Source of the DNA: an uncultured Oscillospiraceae bacterium
GTDB taxonomy: Bacteria > Bacillota > Clostridia > Oscillospirales > Ruminococcaceae
DNA: 36,533 nucleotides
Assembly (NCBI GenBank): GCA_904384225.1
Contig: CAJFJV010000019.1
Span: 1-36,533, forward strand
Direction of reading: 5' to 3'
Shown: positions 16,244-25,209 of the stretch, piece by piece
How the letters are laid out: each line of letters opens with the position of its first letter
How positions within the stretch are numbered: position 1 is the first letter of the stretch
Translations under genes and position numbers: made by a program
Notes under the pieces: generated by a model
Told to the model about the DNA's origin: nothing
What the model saw: the letters and a program-made list of their open reading frames with translations, nothing else
The model's database searches: none

Positions 16244-17863
16244 TTATGAAAATTGCGTGCCAGAAAGGGAAACCATTCCTGTATTCGAGTTGTAAACCAA
16301 TCCGCTGGTATCCTGCCGTACCACAAAGGCGTCCAGCTGCCTGAACATCGGCAAAAATACCCCGCTATTTAAAATCTGTGCTTCTGCACTGCGGCAATCG
16401 GCAAGTGCAGAAGCCGCTGTTTGGGCTACAGAGGCCGAATAAAACAAATCATCGACACGGCTGTCAGAATATCCGCATAAGTTTTCTGAAGAACCGGTTA
16501 TAAACGGCTCCAGATATGAAAGCACATCATTGTCCGCAGCTTCAAAACACACGGCGGCAATATCATAATCTCCCGACGCCATTCTTGACTGATATTCGGA
16601 AGCATCAACTGTTTCGATGCTGATATAAATCCCCAAATCTCTTTGCAAGAGCTGCGAAACCTGCAAAAAGTACGTTGTAACATCCTGCCCGGCATCCCCG
16701 TTAACAAGCAAGGCTACGCCGTCTAACGTTGTCTGCCCAACCTCTAAAAGGCCGCTCTCATAAGAGGCAATACCAGCCTGAACGTCCGCCGCAATACCTG
16801 TCGTCGACTGAGAAGAGGCGGTCAAAGCCCCAAATATGGAGGCGCTATCAGGAAAAAGCGTATCTGCCACCTCTAAATAAGATGGAAGCATCGGTTCATA
16901 TACGCTGCGGTCAAAGCATTGCGCAATTCCCCGGCGGATATTTGTGTTTGACAGTACTTCATCTTGTGTATTAATCAAAAGCCCCCATGTTCCGCTTTCT
17001 ATCCATGTCACACGGTAATCCTTTTCAGACAGTGCAGAGGCCGCTTCCCCTGAAAGCAGCATGGCGTCTACCGTCCCGTCGGAAAGGCGGGTTATATCCG
17101 TCCTGTCCGTTTCCGAAGTTGTAATGCGAAAACGGATTTGATCAGCCAAAACATTCCCCGCATCATAATACGAGCTGTTCTTTACAAGACGGATCTGGCT
17201 TGAGGTGTCCCATGATGAGATACGGTACGCGCCATTTGAAAGAATTGTATCCTCGTTCAGGCCGTAGCGCCCGCGTGCTTCTTCGAAAAAAGCTTCATTG
17301 CAAGGCATAGCATATGTGGAAGCCAATAAATACAAAAACGAATCGTTCGCAGACGTCAGCTGAAAAACCACAGTACGTTCGTCCTGTGCCCAAACGCCAA
17401 GCTCCTCCTCCGATAATGTACCGTTGTTTACTTCCTCCGCATTTTGGATGCAGAAAAAACGCGATGCGCCGGGGGACTGGGTATCGGGACGCAATAGCCG
17501 CCGGAAAGCGAAAACGAAATCCTGTGCCGTTACCGGCATGCTTTGCTCATTTTTGTCTTCGTCCAAATAAAACCACATCGCGTCGTCGCGTATTGTAATG
17601 GTATATGTCGTCCCATCTTGAGAAACGGTAGTATCCGCGGCCAGCGCTTTTTGCGCTTCCCCCTGCTCATCGATGCGGTAAAGCCCCTGCATAATGTGAT
17701 TAAGCAAAATGATCGCGTCTTGTGTAACCGCACTTTGCGGATCAATGTTTGCCGGGCTTGCTGAAAGATCATACGCAACGGTTACTGTCTTTTCATTAGA
17801 GCCGCAAGCCGTGCAGGTACAAAACACTATAGCAGCGCAGAGCAGCAGTGCGATCCGTTTCAC
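16244..17863 (-). CDS. Peptide/oligopeptide-type ABC transporter substrate-binding lipoprotein (SBP family 5)
   Basis: This 539-residue protein has a lipoprotein signal, with a basic start, the hydrophobic IALLLCAAIVFCTCTAC and the lipidated cysteine in CTACGS. Behind it are family-5 features: NIDPQSA, IMQGLYRIDEQG, VTAQDFVFAFRRLLRPDT, LSNGAYRISSWD, and a C-terminal DYDIAAVCFEAADNDVLSYLEPF. It would capture peptides or similar ligands outside the membrane. The start is a GTG at 17863 behind a G-rich run; an upstream open frame exists but lacks a start that would place the signal first. No permease or ATPase gene is next to it, so it is an orphan that must use components encoded elsewhere or act as a sensor. 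Confidence 0.9.
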   Translation of the reverse strand: MKRIALLLCAAIVFCTCTACGSNEKTVTVAYDLSASPANIDPQSAVTQDAIILLNHIMQGLYRIDEQGEAQKALAADTTVSQDGTTYTITIRDDAMWFYLDEDKNEQSMPVTAQDFVFAFRRLLRPDTQSPGASRFFCIQNAEEVNNGTLSEEELGVWAQDERTVVFQLTSANDSFLYLLASTYAMPCNEAFFEEARGRYGLNEDTILSNGAYRISSWDTSSQIRLVKNSSYYDAGNVLADQIRFRITTSETDRTDITRLSDGTVDAMLLSGEAASALSEKDYRVTWIESGTWGLLINTQDEVLSNTNIRRGIAQCFDRSVYEPMLPSYLEVADTLFPDSASIFGALTASSQSTTGIAADVQAGIASYESGLLEVGQTTLDGVALLVNGDAGQDVTTYFLQVSQLLQRDLGIYISIETVDASEYQSRMASGDYDIAAVCFEAADNDVLSYLEPFITGSSENLCGYSDSRVDDLFYSASVAQTAASALADCRSAEAQILNSGVFLPMFRQLDAFVVRQDTSGLVYNSNTGMVSLSGTQFS

Positions 17864-17899
17864 CGACAAACCCCCCCTTTTTTCCGACCTTTTGTCTTT

Positions 17900-17928
17900 A
17901 TGATACCATTTGGACAATCCAGTATCAA
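17900..17928 (-). promoter_or_regulatory. Promoter of the substrate-binding protein gene
   Basis: TTGATA (17923-17928) and TATCAT (17900-17905) are spaced by 17 bases on the minus strand. Transcription would begin about 30 bases before the GTG start. Confidence 0.7.
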
Positions 17929-17979
17929 TGAATATTTCGTAAAAGTTCTCAATATGCATGCGAAGTCATGGAATCCGGC

Positions 17980-18013
17980 AAAAAAATCGCCCGCCGATCA
18001 GCAGACGATTTTT
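17980..18013 (-). terminator. Terminator after the pseudokinase gene
   Basis: On the minus strand CGTCTGC pairs with GCGGGCG (with G-U pairs) inside a longer A/T stem and is followed by a run of T. It lies 74 bases past the pseudokinase stop and separates it from the substrate-binding protein promoter. Confidence 0.7.
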
Positions 18014-18087
18014 CATGCATGGCGCGGCTCTCTCTTTCAACATCAGCCGCTTTCCCGTTTTATATCAGCCGTTTTCCCCTCGCCGCG

Positions 18088-19782
18088 CTATTGCGCCACA
18101 AAAATCGTAATACTTGAAACTGCAGAGCGGTCTATGACACTTCCGATTTCGTGATCCAGCTCAATAATTGTACCGCTTTCATAATCAGGATTGGAAACCT
18201 GCTTGACAACTACGCTGAGACCGGCCTCTTCCAGATAAGCGCGATATGCCGAAACTGAAATGGGATTGCCGTTGTTGTCTTCAATCGGAGGAAGCGTCAC
18301 AAAACGCGCCCCCTTGCTGACTATCAGCGTAATCTGTGTTCCCTGCGGAACGGTTTCTCCTTCTTCGACATCCTGTTCAATGACAACGCCAACATCCGTC
18401 GTATCATCAAATTCTTCTTTTTTTACAAACGTAAAAACAGAGCTATAAACAGATGATCCTACAATATCATCATAAAATTTCCCGACAAAATTATCCACCG
18501 TAACGCCCGCTACCCGGCTGGACTCAGATGAGGTGCGGGAGGATTCTTCTGTGCTTTCCGATACTGCCTCTGATCCGGACACCGATTCTTCTATAGAAGT
18601 CTCTGAAGAACCGCTTCCGCTTTGCGAAAGCCCCGGACGGTTCCCTCCCAAAACAATAGTATATGCAGCAAAAAATAAAATTAACATAATAGGGAGCGAC
18701 ACGATCAATACGATCAGCCAGACCGGAAGATTGTTGTACCAATGGCCGTTTTTCTTCGCATCTTGGGTGTGGCCGGACTTCTTATCCTTCGGCTTTTCTT
18801 CCGCCTCCACTACCCGAACCGGCGCTTCAGGGGCACGATACAGTTCATCTGACAACTGACGAACCGAACGGATACGTTGTGCACATCCGATTGCAAGGCT
18901 CTTCATAATCGTATCAGATACCTCAGCCGGGACAGTTGTATTCAACTCAGCCGGTGAAGGCACAGCATCTCCCGGCGTCCGCAAATCGGCACGCATCATC
19001 GTTTTGCCGGTTAGCGTTCGGTATAAAACAGCGCCCAGCGCATACACGTCCGTCCATTCCCCATGTCCGGTGCATTTTTCGTACTGTTCCGGCGCGGCAT
19101 ATCCGGAAAACAGCTCTGCCTTAACCTCAGAATTAATCGCGCGCGCTGCCGCCGTACAGATACCTTTCAAGCGCAGCGATCCATCGCCGGTTACCAAAAT
19201 AGTATCCGGGCTGATACCGCGATGGACAATCCCGCGGGCGTTTAGCAACGCCACCGTGTCAAAAAGCGGCCGGAACAACAGACGTGCTTTTTGCCAAGAA
19301 AGAGGCCGTGTCTGGTCTTTTAAGTAGGCAGTAAACGTTACACACGCAACGTCCTCATATACAGTGTAAATCGTAGCATTATCCGTAAAAATATCAACGG
19401 CCCGCAGCAGACAGCTTTCCTGTGTCCGCAAAGCAATCAGCTGGCGTGAAAGCTCAACAAAGTCAGTCATCAGCGCTTTATATTGAATTTCGCTTCCCGC
19501 ATTCACCGTGATGGTTTTGCCGTTTGAATCACGGTGTGAAAGCGTGCCAGGGAAAAATTCACGCAAACGGACCCGCCTTTGTACCGCCTCATCATACGCA
19601 AGATAGCTTACACCTTCCCCGTTGCGGTCCAGAGCTGCACCAATCAGATAGCGCTGCGCCACCATTGTCCCCGGCAAAAGGAGCGTTTCTTTGATAAGAG
19701 AGGGGTCACTGTTGCTTTTGCCGCAGTATGGACAGTGGTCACCGTCAATCGGTTTCATACAATGAAAGCATCTGTTTTCCAT
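18088..19782 (-). CDS. Membrane PASTA protein with zinc ribbon and degenerate (pseudo)kinase domain
   Basis: This 564-residue protein has in order: a zinc ribbon (C5, C8, C17, C20), a protein-kinase-like domain at about 45-315, a transmembrane helix at 353-378, a Ser/Glu-rich linker at about 383-425 and two PASTA-like repeats to the end. The kinase fold is recognisable from the glycine loop region, APE (230-232) and the F-helix DVYALG (245-250). The catalytic residues are gone: the beta-3 lysine is R74 in VRLREFF, HRD is HRG (187-189), the metal-binding Asn is T194, and DFG is GIC (207-209). Phosphotransfer is therefore unlikely, and a scaffold or sensor role at the wall is inferred, since PASTA repeats bind muropeptides in active relatives. 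GGAGG precedes the ATG, and it has its own promoter. Confidence 0.9.
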   Translation of the reverse strand: MENRCFHCMKPIDGDHCPYCGKSNSDPSLIKETLLLPGTMVAQRYLIGAALDRNGEGVSYLAYDEAVQRRVRLREFFPGTLSHRDSNGKTITVNAGSEIQYKALMTDFVELSRQLIALRTQESCLLRAVDIFTDNATIYTVYEDVACVTFTAYLKDQTRPLSWQKARLLFRPLFDTVALLNARGIVHRGISPDTILVTGDGSLRLKGICTAAARAINSEVKAELFSGYAAPEQYEKCTGHGEWTDVYALGAVLYRTLTGKTMMRADLRTPGDAVPSPAELNTTVPAEVSDTIMKSLAIGCAQRIRSVRQLSDELYRAPEAPVRVVEAEEKPKDKKSGHTQDAKKNGHWYNNLPVWLIVLIVSLPIMLILFFAAYTIVLGGNRPGLSQSGSGSSETSIEESVSGSEAVSESTEESSRTSSESSRVAGVTVDNFVGKFYDDIVGSSVYSSVFTFVKKEEFDDTTDVGVVIEQDVEEGETVPQGTQITLIVSKGARFVTLPPIEDNNGNPISVSAYRAYLEEAGLSVVVKQVSNPDYESGTIIELDHEIGSVIDRSAVSSITIFVAQ

Positions 19783-19835
19783 ACGCTAAGCCTCCCACAT
19801 GCAATCCGCGGAAATTGCGGTGCTTTTCTCTTAAT

Positions 19836-19864
19836 ATCGTAACAGTTGTACGGCGGTTTGTCAA
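19836..19864 (-). promoter_or_regulatory. Promoter of the pseudokinase gene
   Basis: A perfect TTGACA (19859-19864) and TACGAT (19836-19841) are spaced by 17 bases on the minus strand. The TGA inside TTGACA is the stop codon of the helicase gene, so the promoter overlaps the end of that gene. Confidence 0.75.
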
Positions 19865-21945
19865 TCCAAAGTGATCGGGACAAGCAGACGCCTCTGTTCG
19901 CACACCGGAAGGCTCAGCCGTTTACATCCAGCCAAATCAAAAGAAATGGTTATAAAATCATCTTTCACATATAAAACTGTCCCGTCACCGAAAGAAGCAT
20001 GCCGCACCCGTGTCTGGGGTTTTAAAGTTTCTATTCTTTTTCTACTCCTCTCCGGCTTATCTGTTCTCCCGTCCGTAAACTGTCGGATGAATGGGCTAGG
20101 CTCGACCTCCTCCCCGTTGAGCCGGTTCCCTTCAAATAAGACAAGCCGGCGCTTGGCGCGGGTTGCGGCTACATAAAAAAGCCTGACCTCATTTTCATAA
20201 GCGGAAACGTCTCCTTCACTGCGCTGTCTTTTTGCATCACAAGAGGGCAAAACATCGTCGTAGAGATCCAAAAGGTAGACCGTATCAAATTCCATCCCTT
20301 TACTTGAGTGGATAGTCGACAATATGACCGGCTCCTCTTCCCCTCCTCCTCTGCGTACAGCCTCTGAAAGAACGGAAAGTCGTGTATTGAGATCAATAGG
20401 GTGTTTCAATCCGGATGCAATCAAGGAAAGCGCTGAAAGTTTCTGATATGCGCTGATCTTGGTATATCCGTTCATGCGCCGTTCTATGAAACGATCATAT
20501 CCAAGCTCTTTTCGGATGATGTCTATCACGTTGGCAGGACGCATGGAAAGCAGCTTACGAAAGATATCCCGGCTTTTTAGCAGCCAATTGCGCCGATATT
20601 CTGGAAGAGAAGAAAACGAGGCTGCGCAATCAAAAACAGAAGGATATTCTGCGATATGTTCTTTGGTATAGAGAAAAATCAACCGGGAACAGCCAAGCTT
20701 ATAATAAAGGCGCGAAAACGCTTCAATATCGCAGGGGTCAGCAGCAAGCCGCAGATAGGCGCGGACATCTTCCACTATATCGGAGTTAAAAAACGGCATC
20801 TCCTGTTCGCGGCAGGTATATGCAATCTTTTCCCGTAAGAGCAGGTCGATCAGCGGTACAGCTGATTCATTATTCCGATACAGTACCGCCTGCTTTCCCT
20901 TTCCCATTCCTTCTTTGAGACGCGCTGCAATCCGGCCGTACTGTCCGCAGCAATCTGCAAGGCGCACAATTTCCACCGCACCTTTTGCATTGCGGTCTGT
21001 GCCGCAATACATGTGCTTTTCATACCGCATCTGGTTTTGTGCAATAAAACGGTCTGCCAGCACCACGATCTCTTTCTCTGAGCGGTAATTGGCCTCCATT
21101 TTGAAAACTGCCGCATCATGATACAATTCAGAAAAACGCAGGAGTTCCTCCGGGCTTGCGCCGCGAAAGGAATAAATACTTTGATCTTCATCCCCTACCA
21201 TAAACAGCATAGCGCCTTTTTGCACAAGCAAGGCAATAATTCGGTGCTGTAAAAGGGAAGTATCCTGCGCCTCATCCACGCATACTGCGTCGTATTGATC
21301 CTGAACCCGATTCAAAATATCCGGACAGCGCCGAAAAATGTCCCAACACAAAACCAGCATGTCGTCAAAATCCATAAACCGGCCTTCCTTGCATGCCGCG
21401 GCATACGTCTGATAAATATCCTCAAACGCTTCAATCCCGCTCTCTGATTGTTGCGGTGAAAGCATACGGTTCTTGATTCGCCCAATCTCCTGTTCAATCT
21501 CTTCAAGCTGATCCTCCGCCGGATATCTTCCCGTCGCTTTTCGTACCGCATCACGTAAAATACGGTATTTTACAGCCGCATTTTCACCGGCAAGAAGTGT
21601 TGGCAGCCTGCGCCGATATTGTTTTGCATACAAATGCAAAACCCGGTAGCAAAAGCTATGGATCGTGGAAAAACGCACCTGTGGAAACGCAGAAAACAGC
21701 GCCGTATAACGGCGCTGCATGTCCGCAGCAGTCTCTCTGCTGAAAGTAAGCGTCAAAATCCGTGCAGGGCTTATGTGCAAAACAGAAAGGCAATATGCGA
21801 TACGGGCTGTCAGTACCGTTGTTTTACCGGAGCCCGGGACAGCTAAAAGAAGTGTGCTTCGCGCTTGTGTGGATATCGCTTTTTTCTGCTGGTCATTTAA
21901 AACAATACCATGTACATCCGAAAGATAGGAAAACAAGCCGCTCAC
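19861..21945 (-). CDS. UvrD/PcrA-type superfamily 1 DNA helicase
   Basis: This 694-residue protein has the SF1A helicase motifs in order: Q motif LNDQQKKAI, Walker A AVPGSGKTT, LTFSRETAADM, STIHSFC, Walker B VDEAQD, GDEDQSIYSFRGA, ANYRS, STIHSSKGMEFD and the arginine-finger motif VAATRAKRRL. The C-terminus (VRHASFGDGTVLYV) resembles the Tudor-like PcrA tail that contacts RNA polymerase. It is shorter than a usual PcrA (720 or more) and is probably an accessory paralogue in repair or replication-fork processing. The start is a GTG that overlaps the U32 gene stop by four bases (GTGA), with only a weak purine stretch before it, so translation is probably coupled. Confidence 0.93.
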   Translation of the reverse strand: MSGLFSYLSDVHGIVLNDQQKKAISTQARSTLLLAVPGSGKTTVLTARIAYCLSVLHISPARILTLTFSRETAADMQRRYTALFSAFPQVRFSTIHSFCYRVLHLYAKQYRRRLPTLLAGENAAVKYRILRDAVRKATGRYPAEDQLEEIEQEIGRIKNRMLSPQQSESGIEAFEDIYQTYAAACKEGRFMDFDDMLVLCWDIFRRCPDILNRVQDQYDAVCVDEAQDTSLLQHRIIALLVQKGAMLFMVGDEDQSIYSFRGASPEELLRFSELYHDAAVFKMEANYRSEKEIVVLADRFIAQNQMRYEKHMYCGTDRNAKGAVEIVRLADCCGQYGRIAARLKEGMGKGKQAVLYRNNESAVPLIDLLLREKIAYTCREQEMPFFNSDIVEDVRAYLRLAADPCDIEAFSRLYYKLGCSRLIFLYTKEHIAEYPSVFDCAASFSSLPEYRRNWLLKSRDIFRKLLSMRPANVIDIIRKELGYDRFIERRMNGYTKISAYQKLSALSLIASGLKHPIDLNTRLSVLSEAVRRGGGEEEPVILSTIHSSKGMEFDTVYLLDLYDDVLPSCDAKRQRSEGDVSAYENEVRLFYVAATRAKRRLVLFEGNRLNGEEVEPSPFIRQFTDGRTDKPERSRKRIETLKPQTRVRHASFGDGTVLYVKDDFITISFDLAGCKRLSLPVCEQRRLLVPITLD

Positions 21946-23159
21946 TTCTTTTTACGCACCACCGACAGCGGAAGGAAGGCCCGGTCACTTTCGATAGACA
22001 GCGCCATTTCCGGATGGCAGGCTGCCCCAATCGCCTGCCCTGCTTGATCCTGCATTCCGCGCACTACAAGTAAAACAGGTTCCTTTCCCGGCTCTAATAT
22101 TTCTACCTGATCGCCTTCGCAAAATTTATTTTTTTGTGTCAGATAAAGCCTTCCATCCTGATAGGCCCCAGTTACCGCAACAATATCGTATTCCCTGATA
22201 TAGCCGCCATTTTCATAATATTGGGTCGGCGTATCAAAATAAAAGCCTGTGCTATACTGCCGGTGGCTCACTTTTTCTACCTCGCCGCGCAGCCACGGCC
22301 GAAGCTTGAAGCCGGCAGGATTTTGTAAATAGTCGTCCACCGCAATGCGGTAAGCATTTGTGATTACAGCTACATAATAAGAAGATTTCGCACGCCCTTC
22401 AATTTTTAAGCTATCAACACCCGCTTCTGCCAATTTATCGATGTACTCAAGCATACACAGATCCTTTGCATTTAAAATGTAACTGCCTTTCTCATCCTCA
22501 AACACCGGAAAATAAAGTCCCGGCCGTTTTTCCTCCATCAGATAGTAGCCCCAGCGGCAGGGCTGCGCACATTCTCCTCGATTTGCATCGCGTCCTGTCA
22601 GATAGTTTGACAGGACACATCGTCCGGAAAAAGACATACACATTGCACCATGCACAAACACCTCAATCTCAAGGTCCGACGGTGTCTTCCTGCGGATTTC
22701 CGCAATTTCCGCAAGGGAGAGTTCCCGTGCCAAAACAACGCGTTTTGCTCCAAGCTCATAGAGCATGCAGGCTGTTTCATAGTTCACAATGCCGTTTTGC
22801 GTGGAAATATGGATTTCAAGCTCTGGTGTTGTGCGCTTTACTACAGCGAGCGTACCGATATCCGATACAATTACCGCATCTACCCCTGCATCGCGCACTA
22901 ACTCTAAATAGCGGGGCAGCTGTTCTATCTCTGCATTGTGCGGCAGGATATTGACAGTCAGATAAACGCGCGTACTGTGTGCGTGGCAAAATTTGACTGC
23001 CTCTTTGAGCTCCTGCTCACTGAAATTCGCTTGAGACGCGCGCATCCCAAATTGCTTGCCCGCAAGATACACCGCATCCGCCCCATACTGCACTGCAGTG
23101 CGCAGCCGTTCAAAATCCCCGGCCGGCGACAGCACTTCGAGCTGCCTTTCTTTGCTCAT
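21942..23159 (-). CDS. U32 peptidase-family protein (TrhP/RlhA-like tRNA or rRNA hydroxylation type)
   Basis: This 405-residue protein starts with the family motif LEVLSPAGDFERLRTAVQYGADAVYLAG and contains the cysteine cluster of the U32 signature: C174, C181, C197 and C201 in EVFVHGAMCMSFSGRC...RGECAQPC. U32 proteins are historically called collagenase-like peptidases, but TrhP and RlhA are now known to need an iron-sulfur cluster and to hydroxylate tRNA or rRNA uridines or cytidines. GGGAGG lies six bases before the ATG. It leads a two-gene unit with the UvrD-like helicase. Confidence 0.93.
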   Translation of the reverse strand: MSKERQLEVLSPAGDFERLRTAVQYGADAVYLAGKQFGMRASQANFSEQELKEAVKFCHAHSTRVYLTVNILPHNAEIEQLPRYLELVRDAGVDAVIVSDIGTLAVVKRTTPELEIHISTQNGIVNYETACMLYELGAKRVVLARELSLAEIAEIRRKTPSDLEIEVFVHGAMCMSFSGRCVLSNYLTGRDANRGECAQPCRWGYYLMEEKRPGLYFPVFEDEKGSYILNAKDLCMLEYIDKLAEAGVDSLKIEGRAKSSYYVAVITNAYRIAVDDYLQNPAGFKLRPWLRGEVEKVSHRQYSTGFYFDTPTQYYENGGYIREYDIVAVTGAYQDGRLYLTQKNKFCEGDQVEILEPGKEPVLLVVRGMQDQAGQAIGAACHPEMALSIESDRAFLPLSVVRKKK

Positions 23160-23198
23160 GCCCTACCTCCCATTTTAGTTGCATTTCCTGTTTACAGA

Positions 23199-23232
23199 CA
23201 CAGCACATCGCTTTTTTAAGCAATGTGCTGTG
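23199..23232 (-). terminator. Hairpin after mltG
   Basis: CACAGCACAT (23199-23208) pairs with ATGTGCTGTG (23223-23232), with an inner GCTT/AAGC stem. It lies 26 bases past the mltG stop. There is no T-tract beyond it on the minus strand, so termination strength is uncertain. Confidence 0.55.
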
Positions 23233-23258
23233 CCGCTTTCCATTTGTAATTTCCAATA

Positions 23259-24605
23259 TCAGACAAGACCGGCTTTCTGTAAGTTAATCTGATGTTCAGC
23301 ATACGTTTCAGCATAGTAAAACTGGCCGGTTGTCAGATCGCTGCAGAAGAAATAGTAATCTGTATCATCCGGATTTAAGACCGCTTCAATAGCGGCTTCA
23401 CCCGGATTGCAGATAGCTCCCGGCGGCAATCCACCGCTCTGGTAGGTGTCATAGGCGTCCAGAATCTCTTGATTCACCGCCGTCCCCATTTGCTCTTTCA
23501 ATTCCCGCGCATAAACCCGCGTCGGGTCAGCCTGCAATAACGGATATGTCCCGGGGTTGTTCAGACGATTATGGTAAACGGAAGCTACTTTTTTCATCTC
23601 CGTTGTTTTGCCTGCTTCCTGCTGCACAATAGAAGCCAGCCGAATCGTATCCTCTTCCGACATCCCCATTTCCTGCATTTTTACTTGATATTCTTCCATT
23701 TTGTCTTCATAATTGTCCAACATTTTTTTAATCACATTAGCCGGACTATCGTTTTTATAGAAATAATACGTATCAGGGAAAAGGAACCCTTCCAACCGAT
23801 GATATTTCAAAGGGTCATCTGTCAGTTTTTCTTCAAATGCATATCCAAAACTTGCGGTATTATCTGCGGCGTCGATGAAATCCTGTGCGCTGCACACACC
23901 GTTTTCTTCAAGCCTTTTCGCCATTTGATATAGCGTAAATCCCTCTGGAAAAGTGACAGAGACCTCTTCTCTGGATGCACCATATTTAAACAGTTCTGAA
24001 ATAATATCACTGTACGACATATTGGAATTCAGCGTGTACGTTCCATAATGGAAAGAACCTTCCGGGCTATTCAGCTTATAATAAACGCGGAATAAAAAAG
24101 ATGAATTGATCACGCCTTTTTCTTCCAAAAGCGCCGCTACATCGGTAACGGTTGCATCCTGCGGTACCTCAAACGCAATGACCCGATCCGCCTTTCCAAA
24201 ACCGAAGGCGTCTTGTGCCCCAAAGATAATAAACATAGAAAGGAGCGCAGAGATTCCTACAATAATAATCCCGATCATTACACGGGCAAACGCTGATTTC
24301 CTGCGTTTGCTCCGGATTTTCCCTGCATCCTCATGCAGCGTATAATCCGGGATTTCTTCCAGCTGCTTTCCAAGATCGAGCTGAAAACCCTTGATCCGGC
24401 GTCCTGCAATTGTATTATCCTCATCTGCCGTTTCATCTTCTTTTTCCATATGATCCGGCTGGGTGTCTCCGCTATCCGGCTGTCCATCTTCCAGCGTCTC
24501 CGGCGCATGGGCATCAAAAGACGGTTCTTTGGAATCAGACGATACATCCGTCTCCGGCGGATGCTCTGCCTCCTCTTCTGGCAAACGCTTTTCTTCATCA
24601 GCCAT
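23259..24605 (-). CDS. mltG: Endolytic transglycosylase MltG
   Basis: MltG cleaves nascent glycan strands in the membrane during peptidoglycan synthesis. This 448-residue protein has a long acidic cytoplasmic N-terminus (residues 1-105, rich in Glu and Asp), one transmembrane helix (near 110-133), a LysM-like segment (VPQDATVTDVAALLEEKGVI) and the YceG domain with FLFPDTYYF, the catalytic glutamate of VQQEAG and LQADPTRVYA, PPGAICNPG. The extended acidic N-terminus is longer than in the E. coli protein but common in Firmicutes. The start at 24605 has AGGAGG nine bases upstream and overlaps the preceding gene by eight bases. It ends the seven-gene thyX operon. Confidence 0.95.
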   Translation of the reverse strand: MADEEKRLPEEEAEHPPETDVSSDSKEPSFDAHAPETLEDGQPDSGDTQPDHMEKEDETADEDNTIAGRRIKGFQLDLGKQLEEIPDYTLHEDAGKIRSKRRKSAFARVMIGIIIVGISALLSMFIIFGAQDAFGFGKADRVIAFEVPQDATVTDVAALLEEKGVINSSFLFRVYYKLNSPEGSFHYGTYTLNSNMSYSDIISELFKYGASREEVSVTFPEGFTLYQMAKRLEENGVCSAQDFIDAADNTASFGYAFEEKLTDDPLKYHRLEGFLFPDTYYFYKNDSPANVIKKMLDNYEDKMEEYQVKMQEMGMSEEDTIRLASIVQQEAGKTTEMKKVASVYHNRLNNPGTYPLLQADPTRVYARELKEQMGTAVNQEILDAYDTYQSGGLPPGAICNPGEAAIEAVLNPDDTDYYFFCSDLTTGQFYYAETYAEHQINLQKAGLV

Positions 24606-25209
24606 TTTCATGGTCCTCCTGTTTTTTTATGGTCAGTATATACTTCGGCGTCACAACATAATCCGCAGGCACATCATACCGTCCGTGCGGCAGCTTATTG
24701 GCAATACAGGAAGGATAGCAAATCCCCACTTTTACGCCGTTAAACCGCTGTAAAAAACGATCATAATAGCCTTTTCCAAAGCCGATGCGATATCCCTCCG
24801 TATCAAATGCAAAAGCCGGAAGGATGCAAAGCGCGCCGGAAAAATCGCTGACGCATGCGTGCACAGAGGGATCCGGTTCCAAAAGCCCAAATGTATCCTC
24901 TTTCAGCTCATTGATGCTTTGTATAGCGTAAAAGGCCATTTTCCCACTGCGATCCAGACATTTTGGCACTGCCACCGTCTTTTTTTCAGAAAAAGCATGC
25001 TGTATCAATCCAATGGTATCTACCTCAATAGGTGTGGAAACATAGCATAAAAGCGTCCGCGCATCCCGATAGAAAGGCGATGCCACCATACGCTTAAAAA
25101 TGGCCTCGTCAAATTCCTTTTTCTGGGCAGGATCCATATTCTCTCTTATTTTGCGGTATTTTGCGCGCAGTTCCCGTTTCAACGGGCGGATATCAACTAT
25201 TTTACGCAT
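24598..25209 (-). CDS. 5-formyltetrahydrofolate cyclo-ligase
   Basis: This enzyme turns 5-formyl-THF into 5,10-methenyl-THF using ATP, returning the storage or by-product form to the active folate pool. The 203-residue protein has KRELRAKYRKIRENM at the N-terminus, YVSTPIEVDT, and the conserved RIGFGKGYYDRFL loop near 145-157. Its ATG lies inside the end of the DJ-1 gene (13-base overlap), and its stop overlaps mltG. Sharing an operon with thyX, which consumes methylene-THF, is consistent with folate recycling. Confidence 0.95.
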   Translation of the reverse strand: MRKIVDIRPLKRELRAKYRKIRENMDPAQKKEFDEAIFKRMVASPFYRDARTLLCYVSTPIEVDTIGLIQHAFSEKKTVAVPKCLDRSGKMAFYAIQSINELKEDTFGLLEPDPSVHACVSDFSGALCILPAFAFDTEGYRIGFGKGYYDRFLQRFNGVKVGICYPSCIANKLPHGRYDVPADYVVTPKYILTIKKQEDHENG

